In this document: positions 25,137-33,649 of the stretch, piece after piece | How positions within the stretch are numbered: position 1 is the stretch's first letter | Layout: the number at the start of each line of letters is the position of its first letter | NCBI GenBank assembly: GCA_022823725.1 | Contig: JAJEHL010000017.1 | Coordinates: 62,001-126,000, forward strand | Reading direction: 5' to 3' | DNA: 64,000 nt | Origin: Candidatus Latescibacterota bacterium | GTDB lineage: Bacteria > Latescibacterota > UBA2968 | Notes under the pieces: generated by a model | Told to the model about the DNA's origin: nothing | The model's input: only the letters and a program-made list of their open reading frames with translations | Database searches by the model: none | Program-made: the position numbers and the translations under genes

Positions 25137-26261
25137 TTAAAAATTAAACGTAAGCGCAGCGCGAAGCCCTTTTGTGGATGTGGGGGCAAGGCTCAGGTTG
25201 AGACCCTGAGGCGAGACTTTGACCCATTTATCGGATTTTGTTGTGGCACCAACAAAAATCGAGATAAGACACACAATTACACTGGCGGAATATCCCAATA
25301 GTCTCAGGCGGTTAACGACAAGATGTTGACTTTGGGGATCGGTACCTCTTGGATCAATCCGCTTTCTCTCTTTATTTGTATATATGCTTGTATATCCAAT
25401 GATGACGGCTCCCGCACTAAGACCAATAGCCATTCCTTTTCCCGTGTTTCTATGCTGTCCAATGTTCACTTCAAAATTGGAGATTGAAGACACGGGCACT
25501 TGAAAAAATGTGCCTCCTCTTGAGATAACGAGTGTGTCCGGTGTCATTTTGATGAGTCTGCCAACCACCCGACTTTTCCAGATTGAAGAGGCCTGGACAC
25601 GCACTTTGGCATTGTATTTATCTTTAAGGTGTCTTTTGACCTGTTTTGCATTTTTCCATGCTTCAATACTCTGCACATGTTGCGAAATAACGAGGGTATC
25701 GATATCCCCGTATGCTATTGTTTTCGAAAATTTCAACGCGTGCTCCCCTTGCACTCTAATCACGATATGAACAGAGTCTTGCCTGGTAATTTTTCCTGTT
25801 ACAGTCTCTTCTTCACCTTCTGATGTGTAAATAACATGGGCATACCATCCTTTCGTAATCTTTGAAGAATCGATCTGCTCGCGTGACATAATGACGACCT
25901 CCGGCAATTGTATTCCCATATTCCGAATCAACCGATTCACGTCACTCATCTGCTTTAGTATGGCTGATTCTTCGCTCATGATCACTGACAGGACTTTGTT
26001 GTAGGCAATCGTCTTCTTGGTCCAATGTCCACTGCGAATTGTGAACGAAGTTTCACCAACCGCGTCAATCCATCCCTTCTCCAATTTCTGTTTGCCCTTG
26101 CTATCGTAATAAGTGACTGCAACGTAAGCATCTTGAATGAGCGTATTGGCATTGACCTCTGCGCCTTGCAAGTATGTGGCTGCATACGCAAGCGCTGGAG
26201 CCATTGCGTTGAGCAGAATTGCCCCTACCATAACAATAGAAAGAGACCTAAAAATAGGCAT
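25137..26261 (-). CDS. Exported or membrane protein of unknown function
   Basis: A 374-residue protein that I do not recognise. A signal peptide or N-terminal anchor covers residues 1-28 (ILLNAMAPALAYA). Two to three small beta-rich segments follow, each with a charged strand and a turn (GWIDAVGETSFTIRSG, VTGKITRQDSVHIVIR, VGRLIKMTPDTLVISRGG), like SH3/LSm barrels. Two hydrophobic segments lie near the C terminus (GMAIGLSAGAVIIGYTSIY and VIVCLISIFVGA). ATG is preceded by GGAGGAGGC; an upstream frame extension is not supported. It overlaps the upstream gene by 14 bp, which indicates translational coupling. Confidence 0.65.
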   Translation of the reverse strand: MPIFRSLSIVMVGAILLNAMAPALAYAATYLQGAEVNANTLIQDAYVAVTYYDSKGKQKLEKGWIDAVGETSFTIRSGHWTKKTIAYNKVLSVIMSEESAILKQMSDVNRLIRNMGIQLPEVVIMSREQIDSSKITKGWYAHVIYTSEGEEETVTGKITRQDSVHIVIRVQGEHALKFSKTIAYGDIDTLVISQHVQSIEAWKNAKQVKRHLKDKYNAKVRVQASSIWKSRVVGRLIKMTPDTLVISRGGTFFQVPVSSISNFEVNIGQHRNTGKGMAIGLSAGAVIIGYTSIYTNKERKRIDPRGTDPQSQHLVVNRLRLLGYSASVIVCLISIFVGATTKSDKWVKVSPQGLNLSLAPTSTKGLRAALTFNF

Positions 26262-26769
26262 GGATGCCTCCTCCTGCATAAACGCCAGCGAGACCCTTAG
26301 ATTGAGAGCCGATTTTTTCCCTGCCAAACCCTTGACCGATCTCCACGTTCAAACCCAAAGGAATCCCCCCAAGTGAAAACACGAGTTCGCCTCCGAAAGC
26401 GAGACCTGTTGCCAGCGTCGTAGTTTTGACAGTCTCCTCGCGGAAATCCTCCTTCTGTTGCCAGCCGCCTTCGAGAGTGAAATGAAGTCGGGCCAGGTTC
26501 CACCTGCTCTGATGCTCGAATATGGCATACGAAACGCCAGCACCTAACATATGGTCGCTATCCTGACCATTGAGAATAAAACGTCCAACGGTTTGAAGAT
26601 ATACCGGTGCCAGTCCGTTATAGCGAAAACTAATGCCACCAAATGTGGGTGTCGCTCCCTGAAGTCCAATACCATAACTCTTAGTGAGATCAGTTTTTTT
26701 CGCCTGAACCGGGAAACTGAAGGTTACAATCGAAAGGATACAGATCAGATAAGAAATTGAGCGTGTCAT
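26248..26769 (-). CDS. Exported beta-barrel-like protein of unknown function
   Basis: A 173-residue protein with a signal peptide to about residue 23 (ending SFPVQA). The rest consists of alternating short strands rich in Gly and aromatics (GIGLQGATPTFGGISFRYNG, FTLEGGWQQ, LVFSLGGIPLGLNVEIG, AGGGIHAYF), resembling a small outer-membrane barrel. GGAGAAAATA precedes the ATG. Its stop overlaps the start of the next gene (25137-26261) by 14 bp. Both are secreted unknowns of one two-gene operon. Confidence 0.62.
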   Translation of the reverse strand: MTRSISYLICILSIVTFSFPVQAKKTDLTKSYGIGLQGATPTFGGISFRYNGLAPVYLQTVGRFILNGQDSDHMLGAGVSYAIFEHQSRWNLARLHFTLEGGWQQKEDFREETVKTTTLATGLAFGGELVFSLGGIPLGLNVEIGQGFGREKIGSQSKGLAGVYAGGGIHAYF

Positions 26770-26822
26770 TATTTTCTCCTTTTTTAAGTACTTGTTGACA
26801 AACCTCTGTCATGCATGATGCA

Positions 26823-27833
26823 CTATATCTCCACCTGCTGAAGGCCATCATTTTGCGATATCTCATCAGCCCGCTTACCTCGCGGCCCGATCAGCAGCAG
26901 CGTCAGCCCCACCTGCATCCAGAAAAGCCTCCGAACCCGTCTGATAATCCCCACAGCCAAACCCATCTTTGGATCCAACCCCATCATAAGAAACAGAAAC
27001 ACATGCCCACCTTCAAAAACGCCCATCCCGAGCGGAACAAAAAAGAACGCCGCGTTAATCACAATCATCAGCGCGTGGAACAGATACACCGAAACAAACG
27101 GCATCGGTTCACCCAGCACATAAAGAATCACATAGATCTCCAGCGTCCCCAGGCTCCAGCCCAACAGATGTAAGCCCAACACCCCCACCAAACGCCACCT
27201 GTTCAACCGATAAAACTGCGCCAAATTCTCATCAATCTCCACCGCGCGATCGCGGAACCGCTCCAAAAACGTAAGCCGCAACCACAGCATCAAATTCAAA
27301 AACCGCGTAAAGGGACTCCGACGCTGCCTGAAAACCATCCAAACAACCCCCAGAACAGACAACGCCAGAACAGCGATCAGAGCACCTCGCACCTCAGTTG
27401 GCCACGAAAACCGCTGCAAACCCAGCACAACACCACCTATCACAAAAATCACCCCGCCAATCATCTCACCCGTCTTATTGATCACCAGAGACGACACCCC
27501 TCTGGAAACGCACATCTTGTCTCTCAGCACAATCGCCTTGCCGACCTCCTTACCAACCTGCGATGCTGGCGCCACATTGCCCACTGCCTCGCCAGCCAAC
27601 TGCACCCACAGCAACTGCCTCAAACGCGGCCTCTTCTCCCCGCGATCAAAGCATGCCCGCCATATCCACGCATGATGAACAAATACCACCAGCGACAAGC
27701 CGATCACCGGCACATAGCCCCAGCCCATCATCAAAACATGCTGCCACACCTCTGGAGTACTGAGCTGGTACAAAAGCACACCCAGGCTGGCAAACCCGAT
27801 CAGACAAAGTACAATATGCGTTCCCTGTTTCAT
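26823..27833 (-). CDS. Flippase-like membrane protein (LPG synthase N-terminal/UPF0104 type)
   Basis: A 336-residue inner-membrane protein with about eight to nine transmembrane segments. GEAVGNVAPASQVGKEVGKA is the recognisable signature of the lysylphosphatidylglycerol synthetase/glycosyltransferase-associated flippase family (UPF0104/COG0392), which lacks the catalytic aminoacyl-transferase domain here. Such proteins are proposed to move lipids or to aid cell-envelope polymer export. It lies 23 bp downstream of the CDP-alcohol phosphatidyltransferase gene, so both probably use the sigma-54 promoter upstream. C terminus ends in a charged tail. Confidence 0.82.
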   Translation of the reverse strand: MKQGTHIVLCLIGFASLGVLLYQLSTPEVWQHVLMMGWGYVPVIGLSLVVFVHHAWIWRACFDRGEKRPRLRQLLWVQLAGEAVGNVAPASQVGKEVGKAIVLRDKMCVSRGVSSLVINKTGEMIGGVIFVIGGVVLGLQRFSWPTEVRGALIAVLALSVLGVVWMVFRQRRSPFTRFLNLMLWLRLTFLERFRDRAVEIDENLAQFYRLNRWRLVGVLGLHLLGWSLGTLEIYVILYVLGEPMPFVSVYLFHALMIVINAAFFFVPLGMGVFEGGHVFLFLMMGLDPKMGLAVGIIRRVRRLFWMQVGLTLLLIGPRGKRADEISQNDGLQQVEI

Positions 27834-27856
27834 GTCATTCTCCTGAAAATACTGCC

Positions 27857-28504
27857 TTACACAACAACCCGTTTAGCAGCCGTAATTACTGGAATCGCCC
27901 GAATAACACAAAGCGCGACCGTCAGATACGTCGCCATCAAAGTAAACATCTCAAGCCCCGACAAAAATGCAGGCGTCAAACCCGGCATCAGTTGCGCCGC
28001 ATTCAGGCTGAACAACAGCACAAACGCGACCACCTTAGAAGTCCCATACGTCGCCCGGCTCACGCGCGAGGCAACCAGCGCGAACCCAAGCCGCGACTTC
28101 ATCATCGTTGACTCGCCAAACGCCGTGAAGCCTTTGGTCAGGGCACAACTGCGAATCGCATCCGTCACAAAACCCCTGCTGAGCACCACAATCGGCACCC
28201 AAAGCGGAATGACATGCAACCACGCAAACACCACCCACCACACATTCTCCGCAATCCGATCCCCCACAATATCCAGCACCCCTCCGACCTTACTCTCGCA
28301 ACCCAACCGCCGCGCCAGATACCCATCCAACCAATCCATCACCAGCGCGACAAAAGCGAGCGGCACCGCAACCCACGCCAGCATCACACCTCCAGACACG
28401 GCAAAAGCCGTCGCCAGAAACAGAAGAACCACTCGAGCCGCGGTAACCAAATTGGCAATCTGACCTGGAAACGCGGTCACAAACGTCGATGTAAGCGTTG
28501 ACAT
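27857..28504 (-). CDS. CDP-alcohol phosphatidyltransferase
   Basis: A 215-residue membrane enzyme that transfers a phosphatidyl group from CDP-diacylglycerol to an alcohol (e.g. glycerol-3-phosphate, inositol or inositol-phosphate). The CDP-alcohol motif is complete: D57..D60-G61..A64-R65...G74...D78...D82 in DWLDGYLARR and GVLDIVGD. Several hydrophobic segments flank it. The short TKGFTAFGE and WWVVFAWLHVIPLW regions do not identify the acceptor alcohol. GGAGGAGGC precedes the ATG. It is the first gene behind the sigma-54 promoter at 28560-28577, with the flippase-like gene after it. Confidence 0.87.
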   Translation of the reverse strand: MSTLTSTFVTAFPGQIANLVTAARVVLLFLATAFAVSGGVMLAWVAVPLAFVALVMDWLDGYLARRLGCESKVGGVLDIVGDRIAENVWWVVFAWLHVIPLWVPIVVLSRGFVTDAIRSCALTKGFTAFGESTMMKSRLGFALVASRVSRATYGTSKVVAFVLLFSLNAAQLMPGLTPAFLSGLEMFTLMATYLTVALCVIRAIPVITAAKRVVV

Positions 28505-28559
28505 CTCAGCCTCCTCCTGAAAGGTTCACATCTCAAACTACTCGGTCACCACACGTCAT

Positions 28560-28577
28560 ATGCAAATCCCGTGCCAA
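28560..28577 (-). promoter_or_regulatory. Sigma-54 (RpoN) promoter for the phosphatidyltransferase-flippase operon
   Basis: On the minus strand the sequence TTGGCACGGGATTTGCAT matches the -24/-12 consensus TTGGCACGNNNNTTGCWT at every conserved position. GG and GC are 10 bp apart, as required. Predicted transcription start is near 28550, giving a ~45-nt leader. It is a strong match read directly from the sequence. Confidence 0.88.
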
Positions 28578-28639
28578 AACCATTTTACCGCCGAAAAAGG
28601 TCATTTTCCCTGTTATTTACCCCAAAAATCGTCCAATCA

Positions 28640-28680
28640 GTGCAAACTCAATATTGCACCTGCAAACTGAGTATTGCACA
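28640..28680 (-). promoter_or_regulatory. Tandem 20-bp dyads, candidate enhancer (UAS) for a sigma-54 activator
   Basis: Two sites, GTGCAA-N8-TTGCAC (28640-28659) and TGCAA-N8-TTGCA (28661-28678), repeat with an exact 20-bp period (two helical turns). They lie about 90-130 bp upstream of the predicted sigma-54 start. The spacing and location suit an activator of the NtrC family. The adjacent response regulator (28745-30136) is the obvious candidate. Confidence 0.72.
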
Positions 28681-28688
28681 GCAGGCAC

Positions 28689-28721
28689 AAAAAAACCCGG
28701 AGACACAATGTGTATCTCCGG
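28689..28721 (-). terminator. Intrinsic terminator after the response-regulator gene
   Basis: On the minus strand CCGGAGA (28721-28715) pairs with TCTCCGG (28703-28697), extended by a small inner CAC/GTG stem, and seven T follow (28695-28689). It ends the kinase/regulator transcript just before the enhancer dyads. Confidence 0.82.
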
Positions 28722-28744
28722 ATCAGTAAAGTTGCAGGGACTGG

Positions 28745-30136
28745 CTACCGATAAATCTTAGGATCGATCCCGTGCTCCTTCAATTTCTGTTGCAGCGCCT
28801 GCCGTTTCATGCCAATAGCCGGTGCTGTACGACTAATATTGCCGTTGTAGTATTCCAAAGCGGATCGAATAAACGCAACCTCAAAAGACTGTACAACCTC
28901 CTGTTTTGCATCTTGAAAAAACACCCCATCACGCCAGACAGACTCAGTGTTCTCCACAGACTCAACGCCCCGAACCTCCTGGGGAAGCAAATCGAGACGC
29001 AACTCGGACCCATCTGAAAAAATAACCGCCCGCTCAACCGCGTGCATCAACTCCCGTATATTGCCCGGCCATGCATACACCATCAGCATCTTCATCACAT
29101 CCGGCGGCACATCCGTCATCGCCTTGCCGTGCTGATCATTAAAACGCGCCAAAAAATGCTGAATGAGCAGCGGAATATCCTCGCGCCGATCCCGTAACGG
29201 CGGCAAAAAAATATCCACCACCTTCAAGCGATAAAAAAGATCCTCCCGGAACCGTCCTTCCGCAATCTCCGCTGACAAATCCTTATTCGTCGCGCTGATA
29301 ATCCGAACATCCACCGTCACCGTCTCCGAACCGCCCAGCCGCTCAAACTGTTTCTCCTCCAGCACGCGCAACAACTTCGCCTGCGTCTCGATGTGCATAT
29401 CGCCGATCTCGTCTAAAAACAGCGTCCCCTCATCCGCAAGCTCAAACTTGCCCTGCCGCCGCGCAGTCGCCCCGGTAAACGCGCCCCTCTCATGCCCGAA
29501 CAACTCGCTCTCGATCAACTCCGTCGGCAACGCCGCCGCATTCACCGCAACAAAAGGCCGCGCCTTTCGCCCGCTCTGCTCGTGAATCGCCCGCGCCGCC
29601 AACTCCTTACCCGTACCGCTCTCCCCACCAATCAGCACCCCCGCATCGGTCATCGCCACCTTGCCGATCAAATCATAGACCCCTTCCATCACACGGCTGC
29701 GACCAACCAACAACCCGAACCCCGACTGCTGCCGGATCTCATTGCGAAGCGTCTCATTCTCCCGTCGCAACCGCACCGTCTCCAGAACATTCTCCACCAA
29801 ACAGCGCAACTCATCCACATCGTAGGGCTTGCTCAAATAATCGTACGCCCCCGCCTTCATCGCCTCCACCGCAACCCGCTCCGACCCATACGCAGTAATC
29901 ACAATAACGGGCCGCGCATCCCCCTGATCAGCCAACCGTTTCACCAGCGTCAACCCATCCATCTTTGGCATCTGAATATCGCAAATCAACAAATCGGGAT
30001 TGCTCTGCGCTACAGCCTCCAGCGCCGCCTCACCGTCCTCTGCCTCGACAATATCACCTCCCAGCGCCGCGAGTGCCCGCTTCAACCCGTACCGCGCCGC
30101 AGGGTCATCATCCACAATCAGAATTTTATGCTGCAT
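28745..30136 (-). CDS. Sigma-54-dependent response regulator (NtrC family)
   Basis: A 463-residue activator with receiver, AAA+ and Fis-type DNA-binding parts. Receiver: ILIVDDD with phospho-acceptor Asp53 (ICDIQMPKMD) and Lys in LSKPYDV. AAA+: Walker A GESGTGKE, the sigma-54 contact loop GAFTGA, Walker B GTLFLDEIGD, and WPGNIRELMHAVERAV. C terminus: an HTH (NISRTAPAIGMKRQALQQKLKEHGI). Start chosen at ATG 30136; it overlaps the kinase stop by 11 bp. It is predicted to bind the dyads at 28640-28680 and activate the phosphatidyltransferase promoter; that link is inference. The terminator follows after the stop. Confidence 0.9.
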   Translation of the reverse strand: MQHKILIVDDDPAARYGLKRALAALGGDIVEAEDGEAALEAVAQSNPDLLICDIQMPKMDGLTLVKRLADQGDARPVIVITAYGSERVAVEAMKAGAYDYLSKPYDVDELRCLVENVLETVRLRRENETLRNEIRQQSGFGLLVGRSRVMEGVYDLIGKVAMTDAGVLIGGESGTGKELAARAIHEQSGRKARPFVAVNAAALPTELIESELFGHERGAFTGATARRQGKFELADEGTLFLDEIGDMHIETQAKLLRVLEEKQFERLGGSETVTVDVRIISATNKDLSAEIAEGRFREDLFYRLKVVDIFLPPLRDRREDIPLLIQHFLARFNDQHGKAMTDVPPDVMKMLMVYAWPGNIRELMHAVERAVIFSDGSELRLDLLPQEVRGVESVENTESVWRDGVFFQDAKQEVVQSFEVAFIRSALEYYNGNISRTAPAIGMKRQALQQKLKEHGIDPKIYR

Positions 30137-32228
30137 CGTCCCCCCCGGGAAGTTGAACCGCAAACACCGCCCCTGTCCCCTCTGCATTTGCCACCTCAAT
30201 CGCCCCCCCCATGCGCTCCACATCGCGCTTCACAATCGCAAGCCCCAACCCCGTACCCGAAGCCTTTGTCGTAAAAAACGGCTCAAAAATGCGAGCCTGA
30301 TCTTCCTCTGAAATCCCCGGACCCGTATCCGACACCCGCACCTCCACACCGCTTTGCAACCGCCGCGCCTGCACCGTCAACCGCCGCTCTGTACAATCAC
30401 CATCCATAGCCTGAATACCGTTCAAAATCAAATTAAAAAACACTTCCTTCAGATCCTCTGGATCGCCCTTCACCGCGAGACCATCATCCACCTCAAAACA
30501 GATCTCCACATTCTGTCGCTCTGCCTCGTGAAACAAAATCAGCACCACATCTTCCAGCACAGCCTTCAGATCCAACACCTGAAACCCATCACCCTGCTTG
30601 GGTTGGGCAAACCTGAGCAGACGATCCACCACGCGGTTTAGCCGATCAATCTCGCGCAACACCACAGACAAATCGCCCGCCTTTGTCTGATCGCCCTGCA
30701 AATCCTCCCGCAACACAGTCGCAATCGCCTTGATCGAACTCAGGGGATTCTTCACCTCGTGTGCAATACTCGCCGAAAGCAACCCCAACGCCGAAAGCCG
30801 CTCCGCCTCATACATCTGCCGCTCCAATTGCAACCGCCGCTCCACCAGGCGCGTATTTTCAATCGCCAATGCAATCTGATTGCAAAGCGTACCCAACAAA
30901 TCCCATTCCTCGGAAGAAAAAGACCCCCCGCGCTTCTTCTCGCCCAAACAGAGCAAACCAACCGGCTTCTCCTCTTGCAAAACCGGAATACACAGTTCAA
31001 TCCCTTGCTTTGCGAGTATTGCGGTAAGTGCCGGATGGTGCAAATCGCCTACATCCAGCGGGCGGCGATGGGTCAACAACCAGCCGACCACCGCTTCAAT
31101 CTGCACCCCGTTCCCATCCCCAAATGGTGTGACAGGTGGCTCAAACCCCGGCAAACCACCGCTTGCCATCACCTCCACCTGACTCACTTGCCCCTCCTCG
31201 TACTCAAACACCACCAGCGAAACAGCGTGTACCTTCAACACAGTCCCGACCGCATCCACCACCGACTGCAACCGGCTCTCCAACGCGTGCGGCACATTCA
31301 GCGTTTGACTCAGCGAACCCAGCAAATGCTGGTATTCGTATCGCGCCCTGAAAAACAGGCGATTGATGATCCCCTGCAACCTGTTCTTGATCGGCTGAAA
31401 CAGAAAAATCAGCAGCGAAATCAAAATCGCCTCAACCACCTCTACCCTGAACCCACTATCCAGACGCCCCAATGCCTCTGCAACGCGCCGGATCACCAGC
31501 AAATAAACCGTCAACACAATGCCCGTCAGCGCAGAATAAAATAACGCGGGATTCACCACAATCTGAAAAAAGCTATACCGATAAATAAAATAGCCCAGAA
31601 TATACGCCGGTGCGATAGGTGAAAGAAAAAGCACCAGCGCGAGCACAGGTCCCACAACAGCACTTTGGAGCAACCCAATCGGATACGCAAAAACCGTCAA
31701 AACCGCAATACCCGTCAGCGCGAATGCCATCAACCGACAAAACACCTTATGTACCTCTGTCTCCGACCGCATCGCAAATCCCCGGCAGAGATACGCCGAA
31801 AACAGAAGCATAGCAATTGCATACAGACTAAAACTCACGCGCTTGATCGGCGCCTGGGACATCCCAATCAAAAAGATGATCACCCCCGGCACAAAAGTGA
31901 TCGGAATGAGATACCGCCGCAACCCGCGCGCCACCTTGTGCTCATCTGCAAAAGCCAACACCGTTGCCAGCAGCGCAGACGGCAAAAAATCCAGCCCAAA
32001 ACGCGCCACATGCGCCGCATAATTCACCGCACCGGCACCCGGCGCGGCCTGCTCGATCAAAATGCGCAGCGCATCCCCCGTGTACCAGAGCGCCCCCGCT
32101 GAAATCAAAAACAACAACGGCAACGGCGTGCCTCTCCGCTTTATCGCCGAGGCAAAAATACCCCAGAGCAACCCGGCGGCAATCACCGCGCCGACCAGCC
32201 AGATTGTCTCGTATAACGATAGGTCCAT
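30126..32228 (-). CDS. Membrane histidine kinase with N-terminal multi-pass region and GAF domain
   Basis: A 700-residue sensor kinase. About eight transmembrane segments occupy residues 1-280, ending in RLQGIINRLFFRARYEYQ. A GAF domain follows (~300-470: CIPVLQEEKPVGLLCLGEK). Then HisKA with the phospho-His in SASIAHEVKNPLSSIKA and an HATPase with N box NLILNGIQAM, DTGPGIS and GTGLGLAIVKRDVERMGG. The layout resembles the PrsK kinase of PEP-CTERM systems, but no PEP-CTERM protein is visible here. Its ATG overlaps the upstream sulfatase stop as ATGA; the response regulator overlaps its own 3' end by 11 bp. The signal sensed is unknown; a membrane-lipid or periplasmic cue would fit. Confidence 0.87.
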   Translation of the reverse strand: MDLSLYETIWLVGAVIAAGLLWGIFASAIKRRGTPLPLLFLISAGALWYTGDALRILIEQAAPGAGAVNYAAHVARFGLDFLPSALLATVLAFADEHKVARGLRRYLIPITFVPGVIIFLIGMSQAPIKRVSFSLYAIAMLLFSAYLCRGFAMRSETEVHKVFCRLMAFALTGIAVLTVFAYPIGLLQSAVVGPVLALVLFLSPIAPAYILGYFIYRYSFFQIVVNPALFYSALTGIVLTVYLLVIRRVAEALGRLDSGFRVEVVEAILISLLIFLFQPIKNRLQGIINRLFFRARYEYQHLLGSLSQTLNVPHALESRLQSVVDAVGTVLKVHAVSLVVFEYEEGQVSQVEVMASGGLPGFEPPVTPFGDGNGVQIEAVVGWLLTHRRPLDVGDLHHPALTAILAKQGIELCIPVLQEEKPVGLLCLGEKKRGGSFSSEEWDLLGTLCNQIALAIENTRLVERRLQLERQMYEAERLSALGLLSASIAHEVKNPLSSIKAIATVLREDLQGDQTKAGDLSVVLREIDRLNRVVDRLLRFAQPKQGDGFQVLDLKAVLEDVVLILFHEAERQNVEICFEVDDGLAVKGDPEDLKEVFFNLILNGIQAMDGDCTERRLTVQARRLQSGVEVRVSDTGPGISEEDQARIFEPFFTTKASGTGLGLAIVKRDVERMGGAIEVANAEGTGAVFAVQLPGGDDAA

Positions 32229-33616
32229 CAATACCCCTTCGCCAAATCCGCCCGACTTTGCGCCTCGGCCTCTTCGGGATCGCGTCTCAATTCCCTCGCC
32301 AACAAATCGTGCAATTGCGCGATGCGATCGGCCTGCGCGGGATCATCTGCCAGATTGTTAAATTCTCCGGCATCCTCTTCCAAATTGTACAACTCGCGCT
32401 CTGGCCCGTGTACCTCGTCAAACCGCGTGTGATACACGTACTTCCACGGACCCTGCCGAACCATCGCCATGCCCGACGCAATATTGTGGGCGTAGTATTC
32501 GCTCACCGCAACATCTCGCCAATCGCTATTCCCATCGTCCAGATAATTGAGCAACGACTCACCATCCCAATCATCGGACCGTTCCGCCCCGCCGATCTCC
32601 GCTATGGTCTGCGCCAGATCCACCAACGAACACACACCCGTCCGCCGTTGTCCACCTGCCCAGCGCTTTGGGAAAGACACAATCAGCGGCGTCCGAGAAG
32701 CGTGCTCATACATATTATTCTTCCACCACAACCCGTGATCGCCCTTGTTCTCGCCGTGATCCGTGCAGTAAATCACAATCGTATTATCCGCCACTTCGGA
32801 ATCATTGAGCGCGGCGAGCAACTTGCCGATCTCATCGTCCAGCCAATTCACAAACCCCCAGTAAAGCTCGCGCCCCAACTTCGTCTGCTCGGGCGTCGCC
32901 TTTGTCACCCCAAATCCGGCTCGCAAATGCTTGTAATTGGTCGGCAACGTCTCCAAAAAACCCTCGGGGATCTCGGGCATGGGCACCTTATCTTTGTAAG
33001 GCGCGTAATATTCTTCTGGAATAGTCAACGGAAAATGCGGCGCCAGATAACCAGCCAGCAAAAAGAATGGCTTATCATCCGCAGATCGATTCTGTAAAAA
33101 CGCACTGCACTCCGCCGTCACCTTTCGATCCTTCTCCAAAATAGGCGATGTGTCACTCGTCTTAAAAGCCGCCACCCGCCCTTCCCAACCAAAACTCGAT
33201 TCACTCAGATCATCGAACGCCCGCCGCCCGCCCTTGCCACTCCTCTCCCCCTGGTTCGCACCGGGATAAACATCGCGAAAGCCATAACGATGCGCGCCCG
33301 CAAAATGCATCTTGCCCCCCAGCCAGCACTCATAGCCCACCGCATTCAGCGCGTGCGGCAACGAAGGATAATCGTCAGAGGGCAACTGACAATCATTGGT
33401 CCACACCCCACAGCGACTCACGTATTGCACCGCCGTAAAACTCGCACGCGCAGGCGCGCAAAGCGGTGATGTCGTATAAGCCGCATCAAACACAATCCCC
33501 TCTTCTGATAGTCGATCCATATGCGGCGTTTGCACAATAGAATCGCCATAACACCCCATCACTGCCGGGTCGTGTTCATCGGACATAATCATCAGAATAT
33601 TTGGACGGTCAGACAT
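32228..33616 (-). CDS. Sulfatase (type I, choline-sulfatase-like)
   Basis: A 462-residue formylglycine sulfatase. Metal-binding NILMIMSDEHD, the modification motif C53-A-P-A-R57, IYCTDHGENKGDHG, and the C-terminal ELYNLEEDAGEFNNLA are visible. CAPARAS with the MSDEHDPAVMGCYG start resembles choline-sulfatase/betaine-type enzymes more than glycan sulfatases, but the substrate is unproven. AAGGAG precedes the ATG. Its stop codon overlaps the histidine kinase start, so sulfatase and kinase are coupled. No signal peptide is obvious. Confidence 0.85.
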   Translation of the reverse strand: MSDRPNILMIMSDEHDPAVMGCYGDSIVQTPHMDRLSEEGIVFDAAYTTSPLCAPARASFTAVQYVSRCGVWTNDCQLPSDDYPSLPHALNAVGYECWLGGKMHFAGAHRYGFRDVYPGANQGERSGKGGRRAFDDLSESSFGWEGRVAAFKTSDTSPILEKDRKVTAECSAFLQNRSADDKPFFLLAGYLAPHFPLTIPEEYYAPYKDKVPMPEIPEGFLETLPTNYKHLRAGFGVTKATPEQTKLGRELYWGFVNWLDDEIGKLLAALNDSEVADNTIVIYCTDHGENKGDHGLWWKNNMYEHASRTPLIVSFPKRWAGGQRRTGVCSLVDLAQTIAEIGGAERSDDWDGESLLNYLDDGNSDWRDVAVSEYYAHNIASGMAMVRQGPWKYVYHTRFDEVHGPERELYNLEEDAGEFNNLADDPAQADRIAQLHDLLARELRRDPEEAEAQSRADLAKGY

Positions 33617-33649
33617 AAAATCTCCTTGTGGTTAGGAATGACACATCAT

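Noticed and set aside
26770-26822. TTGACA-like word as plus-strand promoter
   Set aside because: It points toward the 3' ends of minus-strand genes; no plus-strand gene follows.
31964-33097. Long plus-strand open frame opposite the kinase and sulfatase genes
   Set aside because: Antisense shadow of genes with strong family motifs; Pro/Arg-rich, no ribosome site.
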